Origin: Bacteroidetes bacterium 37-13
GTDB taxonomy: Bacteria; Bacteroidota; Bacteroidia; Chitinophagales; LD1
DNA length: 33,662 nt
Direction of reading: 5' to 3'
Assembly (NCBI GenBank): GCA_001897535.1
Contig: MKTC01000043.1
Span: 1 to 33,662 of the forward strand
Translations under genes and position numbers: made by a program
Shown here: positions 9,667 through 17,454 of the stretch, piece after piece
Position numbering within the stretch: the stretch's first letter is position 1
Layout: the number at the start of each line of letters is the position of its first letter
The notes under the pieces: model-generated
The model's database searches: none
What the model was told of the DNA's origin: nothing
Seen by the model: only the letters and a program-made list of their open reading frames with translations

Positions 9667-11784
9667 TTATTTGTTGGTATTAAGCAAATTTTTTAGCTCG
9701 TCAATTTGCTTTTGTTGTTCTTGAATGGCTTTAATCATTGGCATAATAAATTCTGTATAACGAAGTGTATAGGTTTCGTTACTGTTGCTAGGTATTTCAA
9801 TACCTGTAAAATTATAACCGCTTTCGCGCATTGCCTTTTCCACATCTTGTGCTATTAAGCCAGTATAGCGTATCTGTTCGGTTTCTTTATGATTAATTTT
9901 TTCGATAATAGAATCTGGAGTTCCCCATATTTTGTGTAATTCTGAGGGTTTTACGTTGTATGTTACAGGTTTTAGCTTGGTAATAAAATCCAATCCACTA
10001 ACATCTTCCTTCACATTAGTTTTATATCTAGCATCACTATATGCTGTTATGCCAGATACTTGCGCACGAATAGAAGAAATAGAAGTATTGCCAAGTGCTA
10101 TTTGATTGTTGGCAGTGATTTGACCATTTTGAACAGAATGTCCAATCATTGTAATATTTACTCGAGATGCTGTAATTGTTGATGATGCTCCTAAAAAGGT
10201 GCAGTTGGAGAAATTGATGCCCGATGCACCAGCTCCCGCATCAAATCCAATAGCTGTATTTCCTTGTCCTATTGTGTTGGAATATAAAGAATTGATACCT
10301 ACGGAGGTGTTTCCAGTACCCCAAGTATTGTTTTCTTGACTCGATACCCCAAAAGCTGAATTTCCATTTCCAGAAGTATTTTTTAATAGTGCATTTAGCC
10401 CGAAAGCTGAATTACTTTCACCGGTAACCAATGCTCCTCCAAGCGCGTATGAGCCAACTGCAGTATTGTTATTTCCGGTGGTGTTTCCATTTAAAACATA
10501 ACTACCCACAGCAGTGTTGCTGACTCCCGTAGAATTGCTATAGAGCGCGTTAGACCCAATGGCTGTATTGCTATTTCCTATAGTATTGTTTAAGAGTGTT
10601 TGATACCCGACACTTGTATTATATGATCCTGTTGTGTTCTTGTGAAGTGCCATAGAACCAACCCCAACAGTTCCAAATGCGCGGTTGTTATATAGCGCAC
10701 TATCGCCTATTGCTACCGATTTATATGAGCTGCTATTAGCATTTAACATGGCTCTATATCCGATTGCTACTATATTATCTCCATTAAAAACGCTTGCAGC
10801 AGAGTTTCCAATTACTACATTTTGATTACCTGTGGAGTTGGAAAACAATGCAGATGCTCCGACAGCAATATTACTTACTCCAGAAGTATTACTCCAAAGA
10901 GCAGAATTGCCAACTGCTGTATTTAGACTGCCAGTATTCGTTTTGCCTACACTACCACCAATAAAAACATTTCTACTGTTTGAATTAGGTATTGAGTTTC
11001 CTGCTTCATATCCAATTATTACATTTTCAATTGCGCCATTTCCAATATAACCAGATCGAATATTGTTTACTTTTAAAACTAACGCATGATTATCGGTTGT
11101 TCCTAAAAAGTTGGTAGTTGAGTTTGTACCTCCATTACCAGTAAGCCCCCAAGCATTTGCTGCGCCATCGGCTCCAGTTGGACCGGTAACTCCAGTAGTG
11201 CCTTTGACTCCGGCTGCACCAGTAGCGCCTTTGGCGCCTTGCAATCCTTGTACACCAGTATCGCCTTTTGGCCCTGTAGGTCCTACACTGCCTCCGCTAA
11301 TTGGCAATATCACAGAGTTGCCTCCGGTTATTGAAAGTGTTTTTGTGCTTCCCTCCCATACTAAGGTTTGTTCATCAGGAGCACTAAGTGCATAGGGAAC
11401 ACTTTCTAACTTGCTTGCTCCCATGCTTACATAATTGTTTCCTCCGGTTACATCAATTTCTACTTGTAAATATTTTACTCCACTTTTCCAATTTATACCA
11501 GAAAAAGAGCCTTGTGTGGGTGTTGCCGAGCCTATTACATGTGAAAACAATCCTAATGTATTTGTAGCTGAAGTTAAGGTTTCTGAGTACAAAATATTGC
11601 CAGTGGCACCTCCTTCGTGTATGGTAAAACGCAACCCTAAATTTGCATTAGACAAAACATTCCCTGATGCATCGCGCACTACTGATTGATAATTAAACCC
11701 TTGCGGAATTTGAGCTTGCAGTTCATGATATGCAAGGTGAAAGAAGAATAGTGCCAAGCTCATAGAAATGTATATTCTCTTCAT
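9667..11784 (-). CDS. Collagen-like, YadA-head-like surface protein with S74 self-cleaving chaperone domain
   Basis: A 705-residue exported protein. Residues 1-25 are a signal peptide; 26-135 a beta domain common at the start of Bacteroidota tail-fibre-domain proteins (IPQGFNYQSVVRDASGN). Residues 168-209 form 14 uninterrupted Gly-X-Y triplets. About 253-520 are some 16 repeats of about 17 residues with the core NTAVG/AIG, like the YadA/Hia trimeric head. About 583-690 are an intramolecular chaperone (Peptidase S74) domain, followed by a short coiled coil. The S74 cleavage dyad is visible as Ser583 and Lys588 in SDARYK, so the chaperone is predicted to cut itself off after trimer folding. The likely product is a trimeric surface fibre. 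It lies 57 bp downstream of the beta-helix lipoprotein gene, probably co-transcribed. Confidence 0.85.
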   Translation of the reverse strand: MKRIYISMSLALFFFHLAYHELQAQIPQGFNYQSVVRDASGNVLSNANLGLRFTIHEGGATGNILYSETLTSATNTLGLFSHVIGSATPTQGSFSGINWKSGVKYLQVEIDVTGGNNYVSMGASKLESVPYALSAPDEQTLVWEGSTKTLSITGGNSVILPISGGSVGPTGPKGDTGVQGLQGAKGATGAAGVKGTTGVTGPTGADGAANAWGLTGNGGTNSTTNFLGTTDNHALVLKVNNIRSGYIGNGAIENVIIGYEAGNSIPNSNSRNVFIGGSVGKTNTGSLNTAVGNSALWSNTSGVSNIAVGASALFSNSTGNQNVVIGNSAASVFNGDNIVAIGYRAMLNANSSSYKSVAIGDSALYNNRAFGTVGVGSMALHKNTTGSYNTSVGYQTLLNNTIGNSNTAIGSNALYSNSTGVSNTAVGSYVLNGNTTGNNNTAVGSYALGGALVTGESNSAFGLNALLKNTSGNGNSAFGVSSQENNTWGTGNTSVGINSLYSNTIGQGNTAIGFDAGAGASGINFSNCTFLGASSTITASRVNITMIGHSVQNGQITANNQIALGNTSISSIRAQVSGITAYSDARYKTNVKEDVSGLDFITKLKPVTYNVKPSELHKIWGTPDSIIEKINHKETEQIRYTGLIAQDVEKAMRESGYNFTGIEIPSNSNETYTLRYTEFIMPMIKAIQEQQKQIDELKNLLNTNK
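10225..11028 (-). repeat. Coding region of about 16 head-domain repeats (about 17 residues each)
   Basis: Within the surface protein, the hydrophobic-Gly pair (VG, IG or FG) recurs near residues 257, 276, 292, 309, 326, 342, 360, 375, 393, 410, 427, 444, 462, 479, 496 and 513, a period of about 17 residues (51 bp). The DNA copies are diverged, so this is an old protein repeat, not a recent tandem expansion. Confidence 0.75.
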
Positions 11785-11841
11785 AATGTTTTTATTAGAA
11801 TTAAAATTGTTTATACAATTACAGTATTTGATTGCTTAGGT

Positions 11842-13023
11842 TTAGTAAGTACACACGTTGGTAATATTCGAGCTATTATTAACTATCGTTCCATCAGCTG
11901 TGCTATGTGAAAGTTGGCAACCAGCACTGCGAATAGACTCGCAGTTGTTTAATGTTAGTTGAGCTTTTGCTAATTCTCCTACTGCCAAATTTGTGATGCC
12001 TGTGCCAAAGCCTAATTCAGCTTGTCCGCCATCGCTTATTATTAGATAATTAAACACATTGTTGGTACTGTTAGAGCGCACTAACATTCCTCTCCACGAA
12101 CCTGCAACAGCGTTTTCTCCACTTATTTGTACTGGCTTAACGGCTGTGCCGTTAATTTTTAATGAAGAAGAGGGGTGAACAATGAATGCAGAGTTTTCAC
12201 TCATTGTTAAATGAACACCAGATGCCATAGTTGCTGGAGCCTGGAATGAAAGTGTAGAAAGCCCAAAGTAAGGAATAGATGTTTCAACAAAATTTACAGT
12301 TTCTGCTACTTCAGCATTAGATGACACTGAATAAATGCCGATATAATTTTTTGTATTTGCAGAGAAAGAGCAAGTGTTGAAAGCAGTATTGTTTAATTGT
12401 CCGGCATACATAAACACAGGAAAATTGTTGCACTGCTGTATAGTATTGCTGCTAAAGCCGAAGAGCTTTCCTGTTTCGTTAACCACAAGCCCACTTCCTG
12501 CGCTTTTTGAAATGGTTGAGTTACTCATTTTTAACCTTCCCGATACCGCTATTGCGGCATCTTGAATATTAGTTCCTCCTGCAACTTCAACACCTATTGC
12601 CCGCATTCCAGCATTTAAAATTTGAAAATGGTTTAACTCGTTGTTAGTACTATTGCTTTCAAAGCTTATACCTAACCAATAATTTTGCGAGACGCTGGAA
12701 CCTCTCATAATAATTGGCTCTGCTGCTGTGCCATTTGCAGATAATGCTCCGCTATTTGTAACCCTAATGCCACCGCCATTGGAAAATTCAATAGTTACGT
12801 TCTTCTCAATAGTATAGACTCCAGAAGAAATTTCCACATCACAATCGCAGATATAATCAACGCCATTTGGATTATGATTAGTAAGTGTAATATTTCCTGA
12901 AACTAAACAGTCTAATTTTTTTGCTCCAAGAGGAGTTCTGTCTACTTCTTTTCTACAAGCAGAGAGAAAAAGAGAAATCAACAAGAAGATGAAGAGATTT
13001 TTTTTTGTTCGTATAATTTTCAT
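11842..13023 (-). CDS. Predicted beta-helix lipoprotein
   Basis: A 393-residue lipoprotein: basic-hydrophobic signal (MKIIRTKKNLFIFLLISLFL) ending in the lipobox LSAC with Cys23. The rest is rich in Asn, Ser, Gly and short strands with recurring patterns (NSTNNELNHFQILNAG, NSTNNVFNYLIISDGG; SGALSANGTAAEPIIMRG, SSSLKINGTAVKPVQISG), consistent with a right-handed parallel beta-helix. Two halves (about residues 60-160 and 265-370) look like duplicates of the same module. It is probably anchored in the outer membrane, perhaps surface exposed. No catalytic motif is recognised, so it may be structural or adhesive. It is the first gene of a likely two-gene operon with the S74 surface protein and is divergent from the gene at 13179. 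Confidence 0.75.
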   Translation of the reverse strand: MKIIRTKKNLFIFLLISLFLSACRKEVDRTPLGAKKLDCLVSGNITLTNHNPNGVDYICDCDVEISSGVYTIEKNVTIEFSNGGGIRVTNSGALSANGTAAEPIIMRGSSVSQNYWLGISFESNSTNNELNHFQILNAGMRAIGVEVAGGTNIQDAAIAVSGRLKMSNSTISKSAGSGLVVNETGKLFGFSSNTIQQCNNFPVFMYAGQLNNTAFNTCSFSANTKNYIGIYSVSSNAEVAETVNFVETSIPYFGLSTLSFQAPATMASGVHLTMSENSAFIVHPSSSLKINGTAVKPVQISGENAVAGSWRGMLVRSNSTNNVFNYLIISDGGQAELGFGTGITNLAVGELAKAQLTLNNCESIRSAGCQLSHSTADGTIVNNSSNITNVCTY

Positions 13024-13038
13024 TAGTTTGAGTTTATC

Positions 13039-13051
13039 TCACATAGTGTGA
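13039..13051. promoter_or_regulatory. Possible operator: TCACA-N3-TGTGA inverted repeat
   Basis: TCACATAGTGTGA is an inverted repeat (5-bp arms, 3-bp spacer) in the divergent region between the beta-helix lipoprotein gene (start 13023, minus) and the gene at 13179 (plus). Its position in the leader of the surface operon suits a regulator binding site, but a short palindrome like this can arise by chance. Confidence 0.3.
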
Positions 13052-13178
13052 AATGCAATAATGACTATGAAGCATAAAAATTCGCATGGTGAATTGTATT
13101 GATTTGTGATGAAAAAGAAGAAGAATTGTGTATAAATATTGAAGATGATTAACCTCAAATATTGATAGAACAAGGCGC

Positions 13179-14609
13179 ATGAAAACACTTGAATTGTTGC
13201 AGATTTTAGATAAAAATGAACGAACTGTATTTGTGAGGCAACTAAAGTTACACAAGAGAAAGAGCCTCTATAAACTATATGTGGAGTTACAAAAAGGCAA
13301 TAATGTGATAGAAAAAGCGCAATTATTTCAAGCTACTTTTGGAACTCCTTATGCTGCTTCTAAAGATTATTTACTACGTAATGAACTACGGCTGCTCAAT
13401 AATGAAATTGAAAACTTTATAGTGCACCAACCTCTAAAAGAGAGCGATGCACAAATTGAGAAACGAAAAGGGCTTAAGTTCCTAACAAGACTAAGAAATA
13501 CAGGCAACTATCAACTGTTCAATCAGTACTTCAATGCCGCAGTTGAAGCCAAAAAAAATAAACACGATTATGAAACCTTAATAGACCTATATGCCATTAA
13601 AATTGAGTTTCAAATACACCACCAAGAAATTTCAAAAAGAAACTATTTAGATCTCATAGAATTACTTCAACTACAGCAGCAGTTTATGTGGGCTTGGATA
13701 AGCGAGATGCAAAGTGAAAATAAACTTAAACAGAATTTTGCTCATCGTGTATTACTCCAGTTAGGAAACACTGCTCAAATATTAGAAACAGATTACCAAG
13801 CCAAACTTCCTAAAGAAGCTAACGAATTGACACAATACAATGAGTTAATTGCTAAAAGCTACTTACAGCATGGGCAAGAAAAAATAGAAACATTACTTAC
13901 AGCTCTAAAACTACAACCAAGAGCATCAGCAATAAGACCGGAGAAAGAAAGAGACGCACTAACAATTTTGGGCAATATTGGACTGGAGTATTTTTTAGAA
14001 CACCAGTTTGATCAAGCTCACGCCTATTACAAAAAAGCAAATTCATTGATGCATGAGCAGAATCTAAACATCGAGCTTTTGTTTAATTTTTGTGTGAATG
14101 CTTTAGCTATTGGAAAGCATAAAGTACTCATTGAAATGGAAGCTAAATATCGCCACCAGATTCAGTTTAATGTTAAGTTGCGTTATCGTTTTTTATACTT
14201 TACTGCCATAGCATATTTGTTTGATAACAATCCACAGCAAGCCTTTAACCTTTTAGATCATGAACCGCATAAAAGACCAGAGCATGAATACTATTTTTAT
14301 AGGTTAGTATATGCGATGGTGTATTTTCAATTAAGAGATTACACCTTAGCTAAACGCGAATTAGAAAATATTTTACAGAGTTTTCGCTTTCGACAATCTG
14401 CTCCACAATACGACAAACCTTTGGTAAAATTTATGCTTCGTCTTACCGAAGTAGCAGATATAAAAGGACACGAAAAATATTTTTCTGCTGCGCTCAAAAA
14501 AGCTAATATACATCACCATAAAAATTCCAATACTGAGTCGCAGTTCAGCACAATTATTTACACTTGGACAAAGTGGCAATGGAAAGAATTACAAAAGAAA
14601 GAAAATTAG
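13179..14609 (+). CDS. Unrecognised 476-residue helical (TPR-like) protein
   Basis: I do not recognise this family. The protein is almost wholly alpha-helical, with no signal peptide or membrane segment, so cytoplasmic. The N-terminal 90 residues (LLQILDKNERTVFVRQLKLHKRKSLYKLY ... ASKDYLLRNELRLLNNEIENF) are basic. The C-terminal half has paired helices with TPR-like spacing, for example GNIGLEYFLEHQFDQAHAYYKKANSL (about 268-294) and the stretches at about 345-400. This suits a scaffold or regulator. It is divergent from the surface lipoprotein gene and sits directly before the interrupted two-component propeller gene, so a regulatory tie to either is possible but unproven. Confidence 0.7.
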   Translation: MKTLELLQILDKNERTVFVRQLKLHKRKSLYKLYVELQKGNNVIEKAQLFQATFGTPYAASKDYLLRNELRLLNNEIENFIVHQPLKESDAQIEKRKGLKFLTRLRNTGNYQLFNQYFNAAVEAKKNKHDYETLIDLYAIKIEFQIHHQEISKRNYLDLIELLQLQQQFMWAWISEMQSENKLKQNFAHRVLLQLGNTAQILETDYQAKLPKEANELTQYNELIAKSYLQHGQEKIETLLTALKLQPRASAIRPEKERDALTILGNIGLEYFLEHQFDQAHAYYKKANSLMHEQNLNIELLFNFCVNALAIGKHKVLIEMEAKYRHQIQFNVKLRYRFLYFTAIAYLFDNNPQQAFNLLDHEPHKRPEHEYYFYRLVYAMVYFQLRDYTLAKRELENILQSFRFRQSAPQYDKPLVKFMLRLTEVADIKGHEKYFSAALKKANIHHHKNSNTESQFSTIIYTWTKWQWKELQKKEN

Positions 14610-14742
14610 AAACTCAAGTTTTAAATCAGCGAAAAAATCCTATCTTTCGATTCATCTCGCGGAGAATTTCAAAAAAAATCAAAAGTTTAATAAAGCAACA
14701 ACTTCATTTTTATTCCCGCAATTAAAAACCAATTTTAGCCAC

Positions 14743-14982
14743 ATGAAAAACCGATGGTTATGTGGTGTTTTTTTGCTGATGAGTTTGTGTGCTGTTGCGC
14801 AATATCCGCACTACTATACCATAAACGATGAAAACAACTTGCCGAGCAATGTAGTTTACAGTTTGCTTCAAGATGAAAAAGGATTTATTTTTATTGGGTG
14901 CGATGCAGGCTTGTATAAGTTTGACGGAGTGCGATATACCCCTGTTTTGTGCGATGGGACACCCAAGCGAAAAACGGCTTAA
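14743..14982 (+). pseudogene. 5' fragment of a two-component propeller (Reg_prop) sensor, cut by an IS
   Basis: The first 71 or so codons look like the start of a hybrid or LytS-type two-component sensor with a periplasmic beta-propeller: signal peptide MKNRWLCGVFLLMSLCAVAQ, then YYTINDENNLPSNVVYSLLQDEKGFIFIGCDAGLYKFDGVRY, which is the first Reg_prop blade. Homologues run to about 700-1400 residues. Here homology stops at about 14955, where the mobile element begins, and the frame ends at 14982 inside it. The rest of the propeller, membrane segment and kinase are not found downstream of the element, so this is a remnant that followed insertion plus deletion. Confidence 0.8.
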
Positions 14983-16537
14983 ATTTCTAATTTGAAAATT
15001 CCTATGATTTCACTTTGTTCATTGGTTTTTATCAATAACCTATTGTAGATGTTATTTGAATATGGTGTTTTGAAACTTACTTTATAGATAGTCTTGACTA
15101 TGTCTATAGCTTGTTCTGTACTGCATTTAGCATGTTTCTCTTTTAAACGTCTTTCTAGTTCTTTATATACTTTGCAAGCTGCAAATGATATACAGATATG
15201 AGCTTCTATTCTTCTTTGTAGCCTGTGGTAAATCGGACGTATTTGGAGATCTGATTTCGATATTCTAAAAGTCTTTTCTATTTGCCAAAGCTGACTGTAT
15301 TGATCTATAACTTCTTCTTTAGTTAATCCTGCATTGGTTATATATCCTTTGAGACCATCCCATTTATCGTCATCAGTGTACCTATCGTAATTGATAGAGA
15401 TATTTACTTTTCCGTCTATCTGTAAATATTTATTGTAGCCTCTGTTGTTGATGTTTTGCTTGGTAAGTTTTCCTGTGATAATTGCTTTTTCTGGTTTTTC
15501 TAATCCTCTTTTTCTATTTTGGGAATCTTTATGTGCTCTGCTCTTTTTATATCCAATAATAAGTTTTTCGTTATCCGAGAGGTTGATAATAAGACTTTCT
15601 TTGTCTTGTAATGATAGATTGAGGATTTGCTCGGTCGCCTCTTTATTCATATTCTTAATACGTGCCCCGAGTATGTATTGATAGTTTTTCTCTTTAAGCA
15701 ATAATATATTCTTGTTGGATAGTAATCCAGCGTCTGCAACCACTATCAGATTTTCAACTTTATACTTTTGGCTGAAGTGGTTGATGACTGGCAATAAGGT
15801 ATCGCCTTCATATTTATTTCCTTCAAAAATTTCATAATCTAACGGATAGCCTCCAACACTTACCAATAACCCCAATACCATCTGTGGGTGCTGATGCTTC
15901 CCATCTTTACTAAATCCTGTTTTCCGCAAATCATCTTCATTGGCGGCTTCATAATATAATGTAGTTACATCATAAAATACCACTGAAAGGTTATTGCCTA
16001 ACACTTGTAAGGTGTGATGTAGGCTTATCTCCTCTACTTTCGCAATCTGTTCCGAATGAAGTTTATCCAAATACCTGTAAATGCTGTAAACACTTACTTC
16101 TATACCTTTGTATTTGAATAAATAATCGGTGGTTTTAAGTTTGCTTACAGGATAAATAAGGCGTGTGATGATTAAGTGTCTGAATAGCTCATCTGCAATA
16201 ACACCAAAGCCGATGTCGTCAAAAATTTACCCCAACAAGAGTTCTGGACCGACCAGTTCCATCGCATTTAGACTGTTGATGAAAGTATCTACAAAAGATA
16301 ATTCCTTTTCTTTATCGAATGGAAGCAATGATTGTCCACCATGCGTTTCAATTATTTTTTTTGCTTTCGTTACTAAAAAATCAATCTCAACGGAATCAGT
16401 AGAACTACCAACGGTTTGATACAAAATATACTTACCCGAAGATTTATCAATAATCTGTACACTTGTTGATCCACTTTTGTTCTTTTTGCATCTTACAAAC
16501 ATATAATTCAAAGGTAAAAAACAAGCGGGACACCCAA
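14956..16537 (-). mobile_element. Insertion sequence, IS4-superfamily / IS1634-like, about 1.58 kb
   Basis: The element is bounded by identical 11-bp sequences GGGACACCCAA at 14956-14966 and 16527-16537, in direct orientation. These may be a target duplication or part of the ends: the GGG...CCC arms make the sequence partly self-inverse, so I cannot separate terminal repeat from duplication with certainty. One long transposase frame fills it on the minus strand. It interrupts the two-component propeller gene at 14743. A hairpin with a T-run follows at 16681-16710. Boundaries are accurate to perhaps 10-15 bp. Confidence 0.7.
14979..16511 (-). pseudogene. IS1634-like DDE transposase with a single in-frame stop codon
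   Basis: A single 510-codon transposase frame from the ATG at 16511 to the stop at 14979, interrupted by one TAA at 16229-16227. Between the stop (after PELLLG) and the downstream part the frame is unbroken and reads IFDDIGFGVIADELFRHL then RLIYPVSKLKTTDYLF, which fits the family, so this is a nonsense mutation and not a frameshift. The catalytic parts are intact: first Asp in FYDVTTLYYEA, second in VVADAGLLSNK, and Glu in a Y-2-x-3-E-6-K signature (YSQLWQIEKTFRISK; the usual Arg is Leu). A TTG at 16070 could restart translation, but that product would lack the first 147 codons. Confidence 0.85.
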
Positions 16538-16680
16538 ATTGACATCAGCTATTCAATACTGGTAAGGGTTTCAGAGGATGGACTTCAACTACCGCACAAA
16601 ACAGGAGGTTTGCTTAAATCAGTAGTGAGATTGTAGTCAATTTCAAGCCCTCCCGCTACGTTGTAAATAGCGCTATATCC

Positions 16681-16710
16681 CTCTCTGCAAAAGTGGAGAG
16701 AGATTTTTTT
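16681..16710 (+). terminator. Hairpin with T-run downstream of the IS-disrupted gene
   Basis: CTCTCT (16681-16686) can pair with AGAGAG around a 10-base loop, followed by a run of seven T. It is placed to terminate plus-strand transcription arriving from the disrupted propeller gene or the element, and probably belonged to the original gene. Confidence 0.55.
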
Positions 16711-16759
16711 ATTTCACCATATCGGTTTTTATCTACTTTTTTTAACGCTTCTACTACTT

Positions 16760-16776
16760 AAACCCAAAATGGGTTT
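16760..16776 (+). other. Leader hairpin upstream of the Spy-like gene
   Basis: AAACCCA (16760-16766), AAA loop and TGGGTTT (16770-16776) form a perfect 7-bp stem about 31 bp before the start codon. No T-run follows, so it is not a terminator; it could stabilise the mRNA leader or be a protein-binding palindrome. Confidence 0.4.
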
Positions 16777-16807
16777 CTATATCGTAGCGACAATAAAACA
16801 AATTAAA

Positions 16808-17233
16808 ATGAAAAAATTAATGACTATCGCATTGATGCTATTTTTTGCAGTAGCATCTTCTAATGCGCAAGCAACTTTGCAATCTACAGCACAAGTTAAA
16901 CAAGGTAAATCTGCAAAGCATATAAAAGCCACACCGGAACAGAGAGCGCAAAACGCAGTGGCAAAACTGGACAAAGTGGTAACGCTCACTGCCGACCAAA
17001 AAACTAAAGTACAAGCGTTAGCTATCGAACGAGCTAAAAAGGTAGATGAAGTAAGAGCAAAATACAAAGGACAAGAAAATGCTAAAGAAGCAGCCAAAGC
17101 CGATTTAGCGCCAATTCGCAAAGAGTTTCGCAAAAATGTGAAGGCTTTGCTTACCCCAGAGCAACTTCAAAAACTAAAAGCTAAGGCAAAAGAACAAAAA
17201 ACACAGAACGATGCGCTTGATAAAGACGAATAA
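16808..17233 (+). CDS. Small periplasmic Spy/CpxP-like helical protein
   Basis: A 141-residue protein from the ATG at 16808; an earlier in-frame ATG at 16769 would place non-signal residues ahead of the signal peptide MKKLMTIALMLFFAVASSNAQ. The mature part is helical, rich in Lys and Ala, with LTADQKTKVQALA (about residues 64-76) and LLTPEQLQKLKAKAKEQ near the C-terminus. These are the LTxxQ-type motifs of the Spy/CpxP-like periplasmic family, which in enterobacteria includes a chaperone and an envelope-stress regulator. Function here is inferred only from that resemblance. A 7-bp hairpin (16760-16776) lies in the leader and a terminator follows at 17290-17331, so it seems monocistronic. Confidence 0.75.
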   Translation: MKKLMTIALMLFFAVASSNAQATLQSTAQVKQGKSAKHIKATPEQRAQNAVAKLDKVVTLTADQKTKVQALAIERAKKVDEVRAKYKGQENAKEAAKADLAPIRKEFRKNVKALLTPEQLQKLKAKAKEQKTQNDALDKDE

Positions 17234-17289
17234 AAATCTTTGATAGCAACTATCTCTTATGCAGGCAAAGCACAGATAGTTCAATAAGT

Positions 17290-17331
17290 GCAGTAAGTTT
17301 TATTCCTAAAGTAAAGCTTGCTGCATTTTTA
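17290..17331 (+). terminator. Terminator between the Spy-like gene and sucC
   Basis: TGCAGTAAG (17290-17298) pairs with CTTGCTGCA (17318-17326) with one G-U pair, a 19-base loop, then five T. The long loop makes it less certain than the others in the window. Confidence 0.55.
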
Positions 17332-17412
17332 GTTTATTGCTAATTTGTACTAAACAGAAACCTTTTGTTTCAAGATGTGCTAAAATATTCAACATAAATT
17401 CAAACAGCTTTG

Positions 17413-17420
17413 TACATTCG
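17413..17420 (+). promoter_or_regulatory. Candidate -7 promoter element of sucC
   Basis: TACATTCG differs at one position from TAnnTTTG and lies 34 bp before the sucC start codon. No perfect TTG -33 box is seen at the right spacing, only TTC at 17388-17390, so support is moderate. Confidence 0.35.
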
Positions 17421-17454
17421 TGCATCTAAAAAAGTGATTTAAGAATATATAGAA

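Noticed and set aside
10225-11028. Regular repeats that could suggest a CRISPR array
   Set aside because: The period of about 51 bp is coding, copies are diverged at the DNA level, and the repeat follows the amino-acid pattern NTAVG of a surface head domain.
11111-11395. Pro/Val-rich open frame on the plus strand
   Set aside because: It is the antisense reading of the Gly-X-Y collagen-like segment, whose GC-rich codons keep the opposite strand free of stops.
13034-13255. 73-codon minus-strand frame overlapping the divergent promoter region
   Set aside because: It overlaps the start of the 476-residue plus-strand protein and has no family resemblance or signal peptide; it looks like chance.
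14979-16070. A shorter complete 363-residue transposase as the true gene
   Set aside because: Its start is an internal TTG, and the upstream frame continues with family-like sequence as far as 16511 apart from one stop codon.
16538-16680. 3' end of the propeller sensor gene downstream of the IS
   Set aside because: Only about 36 codons are open in one frame (ISYSILVRVSEDGLQLPH) and they do not resemble propeller, kinase or LytTR sequence, so I could not assign them.
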